From: an uncultured Verrucomicrobiota bacterium
GTDB taxonomy: Bacteria; Verrucomicrobiota; Verrucomicrobiia; Limisphaerales; UBA9464
DNA: 64,000 bases
Assembly (NCBI GenBank): GCA_903821635.1
Contig: CAIJLV010000163.1
Span: 1-64,000 of the forward strand
Direction of reading: 5' to 3'
The translations under genes and the position numbers were made by a program. Positions 38,756-47,517 of the stretch are shown one piece after another. The stretch's first letter is position 1. Every line of letters starts with the position of its first letter. The notes below the pieces were generated by a model. It was given only the letters and a program-made list of their open reading frames with translations. It searched no databases and was not told the DNA's origin.

Positions 38756-39040
38756 ATGACACCGTTCGATCTCTGGCGCCGACGGCTCGGGATAGTTTTT
38801 GTCGGCGGCTCGCTGCTCCTAGTGGTGCTAGGCCTCACTGTGTTGGCCACGCGCTTGAGCGGTTTGGTTTTCATCCTCTATTGGCTCGCCTGCGCCGTCT
38901 TGGCCGTGCTCGCGCTAGGCACAGCCCTGCTGGACCTGATCATCGTGAATGCCCGGGCACGCGAGGAACGCAAGGTGCTGGCCCACGAAGCCGCCGAACG
39001 AATTCGAACCGCCCTCCAACGTGAACCGCCCCAGCCGTAA
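38756..39040 (+). CDS. Small two-helix membrane protein
   Basis: The 94-residue product has two hydrophobic helices (about 11-31 and 37-60), then a cytoplasmic charged helix (NARAREERKVLAHEAAERIR). I recognise no family. It stands alone between the divergent decarboxylase gene and the convergent glycosyltransferase gene. Coding status rests on the ordered hydrophobic pattern, an ATG start and plausible codon use. Confidence 0.6.
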   Translation: MTPFDLWRRRLGIVFVGGSLLLVVLGLTVLATRLSGLVFILYWLACAVLAVLALGTALLDLIIVNARAREERKVLAHEAAERIRTALQREPPQP

Positions 39041-39064
39041 TCGGTTAGGCGAGTTCACCTAAAA

Positions 39065-40285
39065 TTACACGCGCGACTCGGTGAACGCCACCGCGCGCCC
39101 AGTGACGACCCGCCAGTCGAGCTCACGGGCGACACGGGCACTAGCCGCCAACCCAATGGCCCGCCGCTGGGCCGCCGGTTGCGCGAGCGCCCCGAGCACG
39201 CGGTCGGCGAACGACCCGCCATCAAAACCGCTGAACCGGATCGCGGGTTCGTCCGCGAAATAGCGGCTGAGATTTTCCAGCGGCGTGCTGACCACCGGCA
39301 GGCCGCAGCCCAGATATTCCACGGCCTTGGCCACAAAAGCGCAGTGCGTGCCGTTGGATTCCTCATACGGCACGATCCCGACATCCGCCGATTGCAACTG
39401 GCGGGCCACTTCGGCGTAAGGCACGAAGCCCGTCAGTTCGAGTTTGATTCTAGGCGTGTTTGCCCGAACCGCCGCGGCAAAACGCTGCAAGCCGGGGGTT
39501 TCGCGGCCTACGAACCGGAAGGTCACCTCTGGCCGCGCCGCCGCGACCCGGCTCAACGCGGCGCGCGCGATCGGCCCGAGGTGATGCTCATCGAAGGAAC
39601 CGTGCATCACCACCACTGGAGCGCGCCCCAGCGCATCAGCTTTCACCCCAGCGGCCCCAAGGGGTTGAAAAAGACTCGCATCATAGCCGTATTGGATCGT
39701 GCGAATCCGTTCGGCGGGAAAACCAGCAGCCGCAAAACGCTCCGCCAGCGGGGTGGAAACAGTGAGCACACCTTCGACGTCATAGCGCCGGGGCAGGCTG
39801 AGTTCGTAACCCGTGAGCGCCTGCACCACCGGTCGGGGCATGACCCAGCCGGGCCATGTCTCCATAAACCCGGTGAGGTAATCGAGAAAGTTGAGGACCA
39901 CCGGCGTGCGCAACTGCCGGCGCAAACGTCCAGCCGCCACCGAGGAAATGGTGTGCTGAGCAAACAGCACGTCAAACTGGAAGGCCTCCCTTCGTTCCCG
40001 TTGCGCCACCAGCAACATGCGCCGGACATGCGCCGCCAAGGCGGAGGGGTAGAGCAGATATTTCAGGTTTCGCAGCCGCGTGTAACGGCCCATTTCCCAA
40101 CGGGTGAAGGGATGGATCGCCACGTTAAAGCGGCCGGCGACCTCGCCAGAGCCAGGAAACGCCGGACCAAAAATATGCACCGAGTGGCCACGCCGAACGA
40201 ATTCCTCGACCAAGTAAATCGCCTCGGCCGAGCCCCCGCCGCTGGGCGGGAAAAACGGTTCGTGAGTGAGGAACGCAACGCGCAT
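39065..40285 (-). CDS. Glycosyltransferase, GT4-type
   Basis: The 406-residue protein has the two-domain GT-B form of family 4 retaining glycosyltransferases. The N-terminal acceptor domain begins MRVAFLTHEPFFPPSGGGSA with the Gly-rich loop. The C-terminal nucleotide-sugar domain has VVMHGSFDEHHLGPIARA, FRFVGRETP, TGFVPYAEVARQLQSADVGIVP and the E-x7-E-like YEESNGTHCAFVAKAVEYLGCG region. It probably adds a sugar in cell-surface polysaccharide or glycolipid synthesis. The M20 peptidase gene ends 64 bases upstream on the same strand, and the two may share a transcript. Confidence 0.9.
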   Translation of the reverse strand: MRVAFLTHEPFFPPSGGGSAEAIYLVEEFVRRGHSVHIFGPAFPGSGEVAGRFNVAIHPFTRWEMGRYTRLRNLKYLLYPSALAAHVRRMLLVAQRERREAFQFDVLFAQHTISSVAAGRLRRQLRTPVVLNFLDYLTGFMETWPGWVMPRPVVQALTGYELSLPRRYDVEGVLTVSTPLAERFAAAGFPAERIRTIQYGYDASLFQPLGAAGVKADALGRAPVVVMHGSFDEHHLGPIARAALSRVAAARPEVTFRFVGRETPGLQRFAAAVRANTPRIKLELTGFVPYAEVARQLQSADVGIVPYEESNGTHCAFVAKAVEYLGCGLPVVSTPLENLSRYFADEPAIRFSGFDGGSFADRVLGALAQPAAQRRAIGLAASARVARELDWRVVTGRAVAFTESRV

Positions 40286-40348
40286 GGGATCCTGATTAAG
40301 CCAGTGAACGCCGCTACCCCCGCCGGTTCAACCGCCAGGTCGGGGGCT

Positions 40349-41491
40349 TCATTCGAGATTTCTTAGGAATTTCTCCAGCACCTTGGCCCCCCGTTCCAAG
40401 CTGGTGAGGCTGATCCATTCGTCACTGGTATGAGCTTGAGCGATGTCGCCCGGGCCAAATACCACGCTCGGCGTGCCGCCTTCGGCGAGCGGCGCCGCGT
40501 CACAAAAATAATGCACCCCGCGGGTCTGCTGGCGGCCGGCCGCACGGCAGAGCGCCTGCACCAGCGGCAGCGCGGGATCCGTCTGCAGCGGATGGCAGGG
40601 CGAAAGACGCAAATTATCGAAGGTGGCCTTCAGGCCGCGGGCGCGCAGCAGGGCGGCGATTTCGCGGCGCACCCCCGTCTCGGTTTCTCCAGGCAGGGTC
40701 CGGCGATCAATGGCGATGATACACTCGTTGGGGACGATATTGGGTTGGGTGCCACCGCGAATGGCTCCGACATTGATGGTGGGCGCGCCGAGCAGCGGAT
40801 GTGACCGTTGGTTTAACTGAGCGCGATATTCGGTCTCCAGCACTTCAACCACGCGCGCCATGGCCAGCACGGCATTCCGGCCCAACTGGGGCGTGGCTCC
40901 ATGCGCACTGCGACCGAGAGTTTTGAGCTGCAGCCAGACGTCACCCTTGTGCGCAGTGACGACTTCGAGGCGGGTCGGTTCGCCCACGATGGCCAGCTCT
41001 GCGCGGTCACCCTGGGTGGCGTAATGACGCGAACCCAGTTGGCCGTTTTCCTCGTCCACCAAGCCGAGGAAGACAATTTCAGTCTGCGCCGGTCGCCGCC
41101 CCGACATCGCTACCGCAAGCACCGCCGAAAGCATCGCGGCGACACACCCCTTGGTGTCGCAAGCCCCCCGGCCATAGACCCGACCGCGGGCAACGCGGGG
41201 CTGCAACAAGTCATCCAGTGCGGGCAAACCAACCGTATCCAAGTGGGGCGCCAAGAGCACCCGGTGCCGGGGTCGCCCCTGGGGGGAAAGGCGAAGCAAC
41301 ACGTTGGCTCGACCGGGCGCCACGGCTTGCAGTTCGACCGCCAACCCTGCCCGCCGGCCGATTTGCCCCACGAGTTCGACCATTTGGGCTTCGCCGGCGC
41401 GCGGGTCACCCGCCGGCAGGAAGGCCGGGTTCACGCTGGGCACTGCAATCAGGTCCAGCAGCAGACGAACGTTGGAGGAATAGGCGGCCAC
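40349..41491 (-). CDS. M20-family metallopeptidase (ArgE/DapE-like)
   Basis: The 380-residue product matches M20 di-zinc deacylases: LLAPHLDTVG holds the first ligand His and Asp; YGRGACDTKGC holds the bridging Asp; LGLVDEENGQLGS holds the catalytic Glu and Glu ligand; IVGEPTRLEV follows. A dimerisation domain contains GRSAHGATP, and the C-terminus has GDIAQAHTSDEW with the last ligand His. Acetylornithine deacetylase (ArgE) or succinyl-diaminopimelate desuccinylase (DapE) is likely; the substrate cannot be fixed. No arginine or lysine pathway gene is adjacent. It lies upstream of a glycosyltransferase on the same strand. Confidence 0.88.
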   Translation of the reverse strand: MAAYSSNVRLLLDLIAVPSVNPAFLPAGDPRAGEAQMVELVGQIGRRAGLAVELQAVAPGRANVLLRLSPQGRPRHRVLLAPHLDTVGLPALDDLLQPRVARGRVYGRGACDTKGCVAAMLSAVLAVAMSGRRPAQTEIVFLGLVDEENGQLGSRHYATQGDRAELAIVGEPTRLEVVTAHKGDVWLQLKTLGRSAHGATPQLGRNAVLAMARVVEVLETEYRAQLNQRSHPLLGAPTINVGAIRGGTQPNIVPNECIIAIDRRTLPGETETGVRREIAALLRARGLKATFDNLRLSPCHPLQTDPALPLVQALCRAAGRQQTRGVHYFCDAAPLAEGGTPSVVFGPGDIAQAHTSDEWISLTSLERGAKVLEKFLRNLE

Positions 41492-41604
41492 GGCGAGCTG
41501 AGGCTAGGAACGAACCGGCTTTCAGTCGAGCCGGCAGCCGACTTCCCTGCGAATCGTGACCGCACCAGCCCAACGGCCTCCGAGCACGACTCAAAAGGGC
41601 GCCT

Positions 41605-41642
41605 TAAAATGCCGAACGGCCCACCAGCGAGGCGGGCCGTTC
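41605..41642 (-). terminator. Candidate terminator of efp
   Basis: GAACGGCCC (41614-41622) pairs with GGGCCGTTC (41634-41642); on the minus strand the hairpin follows the efp stop by about 53 bases and is followed by GGCATTTTAA. The T stretch is short and slightly distant. Confidence 0.5.
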
Positions 41643-41694
41643 AGAGTCATGAGGCGCGGGACAAGGAGTCACCGCCGCTGGATCAAAGGCACGC

Positions 41695-42255
41695 TCAGGC
41701 GCGTTCCATATATTTCCCGGTCCGCGTGTCCACCTTGATCTTTTCGCCGGTCTTGATGAACAGCGGGGCTTGGATGATCAGGCCCGTCTCCAAGGTGATC
41801 GACTTCTGGACGTTGTTGGCAGAATCGCCGCGGAGTCCTTCGGGAGCCTCTTGGACCTTGAGCACAACGCTCGCCGGAACTTCAACCACCACAACCTTAT
41901 CCTCCACGGACGTAAGCGTGACGGAGCCGTTTTCGACGAGGTAGTTCTTGGATTCACCGACCAACTCGGCGGCCACCGTAACTTCTTCGAAGGTATCCGG
42001 ATCCGAGAACACGTAGTCATCGCCGGTCATGTAGCTGAAGTCCATGCGCCGAGTGTTGAGCGGCACGGTTTCGAGCTTTTCGTAAGAGGTCCAGCGGACA
42101 TCCATGGACTTGCCGGTGCGGATGCTCCGAATAATGCCCTGCACGAACGCGCGGAGGTTACCCGGCGTGCGGTGGGTGACCTCTAGGACCACACAGACAT
42201 CGTTGTTGTGAAGGATCGCCTGTCCTTTGCGGACTTCATTCGCGTTGACGGACAT
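41695..42255 (-). CDS. efp: Elongation factor P with atypical loop tip
   Basis: The 186-residue product aligns throughout with EF-P: the KOW-like N-terminal domain (SVNANEVRKGQAILHNNDVC), the OB domains (RRMDFSYMTGDDYVFSDP, EAPEGLRGDSANNVQKSITL) and the end IKTGEKIKVDTRTGKYMERA. EF-P rescues ribosomes stalled at polyproline. At the loop that reaches the peptidyl-transferase centre it has RTPGNLRAF (residues 29-37). Asn33 occupies the position of Lys34 of the E. coli protein, and no Lys or Arg is at the tip. So this is probably an unmodified or differently modified EF-P subclass. Start ATG at 42255 gives family length. Confidence 0.95.
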   Translation of the reverse strand: MSVNANEVRKGQAILHNNDVCVVLEVTHRTPGNLRAFVQGIIRSIRTGKSMDVRWTSYEKLETVPLNTRRMDFSYMTGDDYVFSDPDTFEEVTVAAELVGESKNYLVENGSVTLTSVEDKVVVVEVPASVVLKVQEAPEGLRGDSANNVQKSITLETGLIIQAPLFIKTGEKIKVDTRTGKYMERA

Positions 42256-42363
42256 AAAAAAAGAATTCCTGCGCCAGTTTTCCGGCGGAAATGAGCCCGC
42301 AAGTTAGCGAGCGAAGAGGTCGTGGCAAGCCCCCAGTTGGGCGCGGTTAAATTGAGTGGGCGG

Positions 42364-43071
42364 TCACTTGCCCCCGCTGAAAAGGCGCTGCAGTAGGTCG
42401 GGTTGAGCGTTTAGGACGCGGAAGACCAGCCACGCACAGACCGCAATCACGACCGCCACCAGCAGCAGCGCGAGCGCCATGAAAGTGCGCGTTTTTCGCT
42501 GAAATTCCACCCGTTCCTGAGCTTGGTGCGCGGACCAGATCGCCATCTGTTCATCCACCAGTTGACGCGCTTTGGCGGGATTCACCAACTCATGCAGACG
42601 CCAGCCCGCGGGCGGGTCAGAACCAAGGAAGGCCGCGGCCGAGGCGCCGACCGTTTCCGCGGCCGCCGGGGCAAACACAGTCAGCCAGAACGGGGCGTCT
42701 TCTTGGGTCCAAAGCCGATGGATTCCTTGGTTGCGCGCGACGATCTGGATTCGCCGCCATAAAACGGACCGCCATTCATCCGCCTGGTCAGTCGCTCGTC
42801 CGGCGACCGCCTCCGTGTGCAGCAAACCATCGGCCCCTTCCACCAGCAAACCGATCGCCGCCACGAGCGCCCCCGTCTCGTCGGGCACGACTTGGAATTC
42901 GCCCAAAAACTGCTCCAACTCTTCCCACGGCAGCCCGGCCTCGATCCAAAGGGCCTGCAAGGCCGGCAGGTCTTCCACGGTCGCACGCCGGGCGCTGGGG
43001 ACGAAGGCTTCCACGCGGCAGAGGATAGGTAGGGTAAACCTGCGCCGCCAAGCGGTATCCACCCGGAGCAA
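42364..43071 (-). CDS. GNAT-like domain protein with C-terminal membrane anchor
   Basis: The 235-residue product has a GNAT-like N-terminal part (about 25-150: RRATVEDLPALQALWIEAGL, PDETGALVAAIGLLVEGADG, ARNQGIHRLWTQEDAP). It has an amphipathic middle and a single C-terminal membrane helix (about 200-222, TFMALALLLVAVVIAVCAWL). The topology puts the domain in the cytoplasm, tethered to the membrane. The acetyl-CoA loop is not clearly recognisable, so acetyltransferase activity is uncertain. The start at 43071 is the longest; a GTG at 43014, directly before the GNAT fold, is equally plausible. Confidence 0.65.
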   Translation of the reverse strand: MLRVDTAWRRRFTLPILCRVEAFVPSARRATVEDLPALQALWIEAGLPWEELEQFLGEFQVVPDETGALVAAIGLLVEGADGLLHTEAVAGRATDQADEWRSVLWRRIQIVARNQGIHRLWTQEDAPFWLTVFAPAAAETVGASAAAFLGSDPPAGWRLHELVNPAKARQLVDEQMAIWSAHQAQERVEFQRKTRTFMALALLLVAVVIAVCAWLVFRVLNAQPDLLQRLFSGGK

Positions 43072-43126
43072 ACCAGCTTCCGGGTTAGTTCTTTCCTAAT
43101 TCGCCGCGCCGGGCAGCTTTCGAAGC

Positions 43127-43675
43127 GTGGTTCGGAACTGGCTTGTAGTCGTGCTTGTGGTGGTGGCGTTGAACGCCTCCGCGTGGCTGTTTTGGCGGCA
43201 GCGTCAGGAGCACCGTTACGACCCGGAAATTCGCGCCGCCGCGGCCCGCTATGGGGTAGCCCCTGCCTTGGTCAAGGCCGTGGTCTGGAAGGAAAGTCGG
43301 TTTTCCCCGCACGCCCGGGGCAAAGCCGGCGAACTCGGCTTGATGCAGTTGATGGACGCGGCCGCTTTTGAATGGGCCGGTTCCCAACGCCTGACCCACT
43401 TCACGCACGAGCACGTCTTGAATCCGGCGACCAACACGCTGGCCGGCACCTATTATTTAGGCAAAGTCCTGCGCCGCTACACTCGCACAGACAACCCGCT
43501 GCCCTACGGACTCGCCGATTACAACGCCGGCCGGGCCCGGGTGCTCCGCTGGATGGCCGGGGCCGCCGCCACCAACAGCGCCGCCTTTCTCGCCCAAGTG
43601 GACATCGCCAGCACCCGGGCCTACATCGCCGAAGTCAGCGAGCGTTACCGCCACTACCACGCTTCGTTTCGCTAA
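43127..43675 (+). CDS. Membrane-anchored lytic transglycosylase (SLT domain)
   Basis: The 182-residue product has an N-terminal membrane helix (about 4-22) and a lysozyme-like SLT domain. The helix with catalytic Glu56 reads VVWKESRFSPHARGKAGELG, followed by GLMQLMDAAA and later NTLAGTYYLGKVL and YGLADYNAGRARV. Such enzymes cut the glycan strands of peptidoglycan by forming 1,6-anhydro-MurNAc, often at growth or secretion sites. The GTG start at 43127 directly precedes the membrane helix. A YdcF-type gene follows after 10 bases, so the two probably share a transcript and an envelope role. Confidence 0.88.
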   Translation: MVRNWLVVVLVVVALNASAWLFWRQRQEHRYDPEIRAAAARYGVAPALVKAVVWKESRFSPHARGKAGELGLMQLMDAAAFEWAGSQRLTHFTHEHVLNPATNTLAGTYYLGKVLRRYTRTDNPLPYGLADYNAGRARVLRWMAGAAATNSAAFLAQVDIASTRAYIAEVSERYRHYHASFR

Positions 43676-43685
43676 ACTTTCCTGC

Positions 43686-44462
43686 ATGAGCCTCGCCGCC
43701 CTCGTTGAAGCCCTCCTCCAACCCGTCGGGTTCATCTGGGCAATCTGCCTGTTCGTCACCGTGGCCGCCTTGGCGCAACGCCGCCGCCGCCTCGCGACCT
43801 TAACTGGCGGCATCGTCCTGCTACTCCACCTGCTGGGAGGGACCAATCTCCCGGCCGGCCTCGTTGCCGGACTGGAACGCCCCTATGATTCGCTAACCCA
43901 CCCACTCCCGGCGCCCGGGGCCGATGCGGTGGTGATGCTCGGCGGCAGCCACGCGTATTCACGTCGAGCCTTGGTCGGTTGGGACGCCGGCGAACCCAGT
44001 GACCGAATTTTTGCGGCGGTCGAATTGGTCCGCCGCGGGATCGCTCCCACTTTGGTGCTGGGCGGGGCTGCCTACAAAATCAACGGCTTTGATCGACCGG
44101 ACTCCGAACCGCTCATTCGCTGGCTTAAGGATTGGCGGGCACCCGTCGGCGAAATCATTCCGCTGGGCATCTGCCGCGACACCCACGACGAAGCCGTGAA
44201 GACCGCTGCACTCGTCGCACAACGCCACTGGAAACACGTGCTGGTTGTTACTTCCGGATACCATCTGCGCCGCGCCGAAGGGGTTTTTCGCCGGGTCGGT
44301 GTGCCCTGCACGATGGTCGGTGCCGAATTCACCGGACTCGAACTCTGGGGCGAAGGGCTACAGGTCAAGTGGGTGCCGGATCACCTCGGACTCCGACTGT
44401 TTCAACATTGGCTGCATGAAGAATTTGGCTGGGTCTACTACCGCCTCAAGGGGTGGATCTAG
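43686..44462 (+). CDS. YdcF/ElyC-family envelope protein (DUF218)
   Basis: The 258-residue product has N-terminal membrane helices (about 15-33 and 40-56) followed by the DUF218 domain: DAVVMLGGS near 80, APTLVLGGAAY, CRDTHDEAVKTAALV, VLVVTSGYHLRRAEGVF. YdcF, SanA and ElyC proteins act in envelope integrity and peptidoglycan precursor traffic; the reaction is not settled. Immediately downstream of a lytic transglycosylase, it is probably part of cell-wall handling. Confidence 0.85.
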   Translation: MSLAALVEALLQPVGFIWAICLFVTVAALAQRRRRLATLTGGIVLLLHLLGGTNLPAGLVAGLERPYDSLTHPLPAPGADAVVMLGGSHAYSRRALVGWDAGEPSDRIFAAVELVRRGIAPTLVLGGAAYKINGFDRPDSEPLIRWLKDWRAPVGEIIPLGICRDTHDEAVKTAALVAQRHWKHVLVVTSGYHLRRAEGVFRRVGVPCTMVGAEFTGLELWGEGLQVKWVPDHLGLRLFQHWLHEEFGWVYYRLKGWI

Positions 44463-44620
44463 CAGCCTCATCATCCGTCGGCACCAACGGCTGCCCTAGC
44501 CTTGGTCGGTGGGTGGGCGATCCCCTATGCCCTTGAATCGCGTCGCGAATCATCCTGTGAGTTGACCTCAAGGACGGACTGGGATAGCAGAAGAACCTCA
44601 ACCACAACTCCAGTTTCCCG

Positions 44621-44824
44621 ATGGCTATGAAGACTCGCCTTGCCCTCGGCGCGCTCGCGTTGATCGCGCTCAGCCTCCTCGCCTCCGGCTGCTCCAGCGG
44701 CCTGCTATGCAACTGCCGCTACGGCCCCAATGACTACGATTTGGAAGGCGTGAAAACCGCCCTTGTCCGAATCAACAACACCAACTATCCCGCCCTCCTG
44801 CGCGGCCAAATTCCTGAGCGATAG
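44621..44824 (+). CDS. Small lipoprotein of unknown function
   Basis: The 67-residue product has a lipoprotein signal with lipobox LLASGC (Cys24) and a short mature part of about 40 residues (Tyr/Asn-rich YGPNDYDLEGVKTALVRIN, then NYPALLRG). I recognise no family. The ATG at 44621 or the one two codons later could start it. It lies 100 bases upstream of tRNA-Phe, in the same direction. Confidence 0.6.
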   Translation: MAMKTRLALGALALIALSLLASGCSSGLLCNCRYGPNDYDLEGVKTALVRINNTNYPALLRGQIPER

Positions 44825-44924
44825 TCCGGTCAAACGCTTAACCGTTAGTAATTGGCCCAGCGGAATCCTCTAAAATGCCTTGCACTGAGCCGCCTTCATC
44901 GTCTTTATCTCGGCCCGCCTTTTT

Positions 44925-44997
44925 GGCTGTGTAGCTCAGTTGGTAGAGCAGCGGATTGAAAATCCGCGTGTCGCCGGTTCGATTCCGGCCGCAGCCA
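44925..44997 (+). tRNA. tRNA-Phe (GAA)
   Basis: The 73-base cloverleaf has acceptor arms GGCTGTG and CGCAGCC, D arm GCTC/GAGC, anticodon stem GCGGA/TCCGC around TTGAAAA (anticodon GAA), and T arm GCCGG/CCGGC around TTCGATT. The discriminator is A; CCA is not fully encoded (the following bases read CAT). Confidence 0.97.
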
Positions 44998-45280
44998 CAT
45001 TTTCTTCATTTTACCCGAACTTGATAACTTGAACCCACTTGGTTCAACGCGTCTGTTTCGGCCGTGAAAACTTTGGCTGCGATTGTTACTATGGTGGGCA
45101 ATCTGGCGATCCGACTTACCGCTCAGCGTCCCTTTGGTGGAGGCTGGCCAGCCTCCGCTCCGCTTAGCCCCCGCCTTCGACATCGGCAGGGTTCGCCCTG
45201 TGAGACTCAGCGTGGCGCCTATTTGAGCAACCCATCCCGCCCTAGCTCCCCATGCTTATTGCCCGCATGAAATTGCCCAC

Positions 45281-46243
45281 ATGAATCCGGTTCCGCCCCA
45301 TATCCTTGTCGTTGAGGATGACGTCACCCAAGCGCTGCTGACGCGGCGGCGGCTCCAAGGCCGGGGCTATCAGGTTACCCTCGCGCAAGACGGGCACGAG
45401 GCGATGAGCATTGTTGGTAAAGGCCAATGCCAACTGGTGATTAGCGACATCAACATGCCGGCAGTAGACGGCTACACCCTCTGTTCGCACATCAAATCAA
45501 ATCCCCGGTTGCACAACATCCCGGTGATTTTGCTCTCCACGCTGAGTTCGACGGAACACATTCTCCAAGGCCTGAACGCACAGGCCGACTTCTTTCTCGC
45601 GAAGCCGGTCAACCCCCAGATGCTCTTTGATCGCATTGAGCAGATGTTGGCCACTCCGCCACCAACCGAAGAGGAACCACCCGGCAAACCCATCGAAATC
45701 GTCATCGACGGAGTCTCCAATTGGGTCACTGCCAACCGCCGCCAACTCCTCACCCTCTTAGTCGCCAGCTACGACAACGTGGTCGCCCAAAACCGGGAAC
45801 TCGGACTCGCCCAGCAACGCCTCCGAGCTTCGGAGGCCAATCACCGAGCACTCCTCCGCGAAGCAAACGACGCCCTGATTGTCATCGAACCTCAGGGCAC
45901 AGTTCGGTTTGCCAATCCAGCCGCCGAAAATTTGTTCCGCGGAACGGCGGCTCAGATCCAGCAAATGCTGGCCGACTTGGGCCCGCGAGCCGGTGAAACT
46001 CGGGAAGTCTCAATCCTGAACTCTGACCGGACCGTGGCCGCCCAGATGCGCACTTCGCCAACCGTCTGGGACGGGCAACCTGCGCTGCTTGTCACCCTCA
46101 ACGACATCTCCAACCTCAAGACCGCTGTGGCCCGGATTCAAGAGTTAGAGGCGCGCCTCACCGAATCGGAAAACCAATCCAGCGGAACCATGCGCTTGGA
46201 CAGTCTCGCCGCCTGCCTCACCGCGACTGCAGCCAATCCGTAG
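45281..46243 (+). CDS. Response regulator with PAS domain, no known output domain
   Basis: The 320-residue protein has a receiver (about 6-125, DD at 13-14, phospho-Asp in LVISDINMPAVDG near residue 56, Lys in LAKPVNP). A helical linker then leads to a PAS-like domain (about 190-270, LREANDALIVIEPQGTVRFA) and a C-terminal coiled coil (LKTAVARIQELEARLTESEN). No DNA-binding, GGDEF or kinase part is present, so it probably relays or adapts within a larger signalling set. Such receiver-PAS proteins often precede kinases or methyl-accepting-type proteins; here the next gene is an SDR oxidoreductase, so context gives no partner. Confidence 0.88.
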   Translation: MNPVPPHILVVEDDVTQALLTRRRLQGRGYQVTLAQDGHEAMSIVGKGQCQLVISDINMPAVDGYTLCSHIKSNPRLHNIPVILLSTLSSTEHILQGLNAQADFFLAKPVNPQMLFDRIEQMLATPPPTEEEPPGKPIEIVIDGVSNWVTANRRQLLTLLVASYDNVVAQNRELGLAQQRLRASEANHRALLREANDALIVIEPQGTVRFANPAAENLFRGTAAQIQQMLADLGPRAGETREVSILNSDRTVAAQMRTSPTVWDGQPALLVTLNDISNLKTAVARIQELEARLTESENQSSGTMRLDSLAACLTATAANP

Positions 46244-46360
46244 CTGCCCCGCCCTGAATTCGTCGACCTCAGCCGGTCGCCCACGGCGTCAGCCCCAAAC
46301 TGGCCGACGCAAGCTGACAAAGCTACTGACGGCGTAAGCAGGGCACGCCAAGCTACCGCC

Positions 46361-47140
46361 ATGTTTTCACTCACAGGCAAGACGGCCCTCGTCACCGGTG
46401 CCGGCTCCGGCATTGGCGCCGCCATTGCTGAACTCTTCGCGCGGGCTGGAGCCTACGTGGTGGCCGCCGACGTGAACGAAATCGGCGGGCAACGCACGAT
46501 CGAAACCGTCCGTGCTGAAGGCGGCCAAGCTGAGTTCGTCCTCTTGGACGTCACCAACGAGGAGACCTGCACCGCGCTGGCCAACCGCCTGCTTCTAAAT
46601 CGCGGTCCCTTGGATGTGTTGGTCAACAATGCTGGCATCGGCCACGTCGGCACCCTTATCACGACCACAGCCACGGACTTCGACCGCATTCTCAACGTTA
46701 ACGTCCGGGGTGTCTTCAACGTCACTAAGGCCTTTCTGCCCGCCATGGTCGTGCGCGGTGCGGGTTCAGTGATCAATCTCGCTTCCTCCGCGGGACTGGA
46801 AGGGCTCAAAGACCGTTTCGCCTACGCCACAAGCAAACATGCCGTCGTCGGCATGACCCGCTGCCTAGCGTTGGATCACGCCAAGTCAGGCGTGCGCGTG
46901 AACTGCATCTGCCCGGGTCGAGTAGAAACGCCCTTCGTCAAATCCCGGCTCGCTGAATATGCGGATACCGAGGCTGCCTACAGGGAAATGTGCTCAACCC
47001 AAGCCAACGGCCGCATGGCCAAACCAGAGGAAATCGCCGCCCTCGCACTTTACCTAGCGGCAGACGAAAGCAGTTTCGTTACGGGCGCAGCGTTTCCGAT
47101 TGACGGAGGAATGACTGCGGGCTCGGGGAAATTGAGCTGA
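46361..47140 (+). CDS. Short-chain dehydrogenase/reductase
   Basis: The 259-residue classical SDR has the cofactor loop TGAGSGIG at 13-20, VNNAGIG near 87, the catalytic Ser of VINLASSAGL and YATSK (Tyr and Lys) near 155-159. It ends FVTGAAFPIDGGMTAGSG. An acidic residue follows the second strand (AADVNE), which favours NAD over NADP. The substrate is unknown. The gene stands alone, with tRNA-Pro convergent right behind it (10 bases from stop to the tRNA 3' end). Confidence 0.93.
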   Translation: MFSLTGKTALVTGAGSGIGAAIAELFARAGAYVVAADVNEIGGQRTIETVRAEGGQAEFVLLDVTNEETCTALANRLLLNRGPLDVLVNNAGIGHVGTLITTTATDFDRILNVNVRGVFNVTKAFLPAMVVRGAGSVINLASSAGLEGLKDRFAYATSKHAVVGMTRCLALDHAKSGVRVNCICPGRVETPFVKSRLAEYADTEAAYREMCSTQANGRMAKPEEIAALALYLAADESSFVTGAAFPIDGGMTAGSGKLS

Positions 47141-47150
47141 AAAAGAAAAG

Positions 47151-47227
47151 TGGTCGGGACGACAGGATTTGAACCTGCGACATCTTGGTCCCAAACCAAG
47201 CGCTCTACCAGGCTGAGCCACGTCCCG
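47151..47227 (-). tRNA. tRNA-Pro (TGG)
   Basis: The minus-strand 77-base cloverleaf including an encoded CCA has acceptor arms CGGGACG/CGTCCCG, anticodon stem CTTGG/CCAAG around TTTGGGA (anticodon TGG) and T arm GCAGG/CCTGT around TTCAAAT. A T-rich stretch (CTTTTCTTTTTC) follows its 3' end and may end transcription. Confidence 0.97.
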
Positions 47228-47517
47228 AACCGGGCATGACGATGTGGCACGCGGCCCTTAACCGCAAACCCTATTTCACGAATCATCGGTTCGAAGGTGG
47301 AAATCGCTACCATCGGCCTTTGCGAACCGCCGCGATTGGGTTCCGCTGCGTCGATCCGAATCAGGACAAACTGTCAAACCGACGCCCAACCGGGCAGAAT
47401 TTCGAACGCTTTTAATTCACGACCGATCTCTGGTTGCAGACCGGAAGCGAGCCTCAGCGGAACACGAATTCGTTTTCAACCTCGGCTCAGGGATGAAGCC
47501 TCGCTAAAAACCCCGCC

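Noticed and set aside
44905-45183. 92-codon minus-strand open frame over tRNA-Phe
   Set aside because: It runs antisense through the tRNA gene; this is a common annotation artefact.
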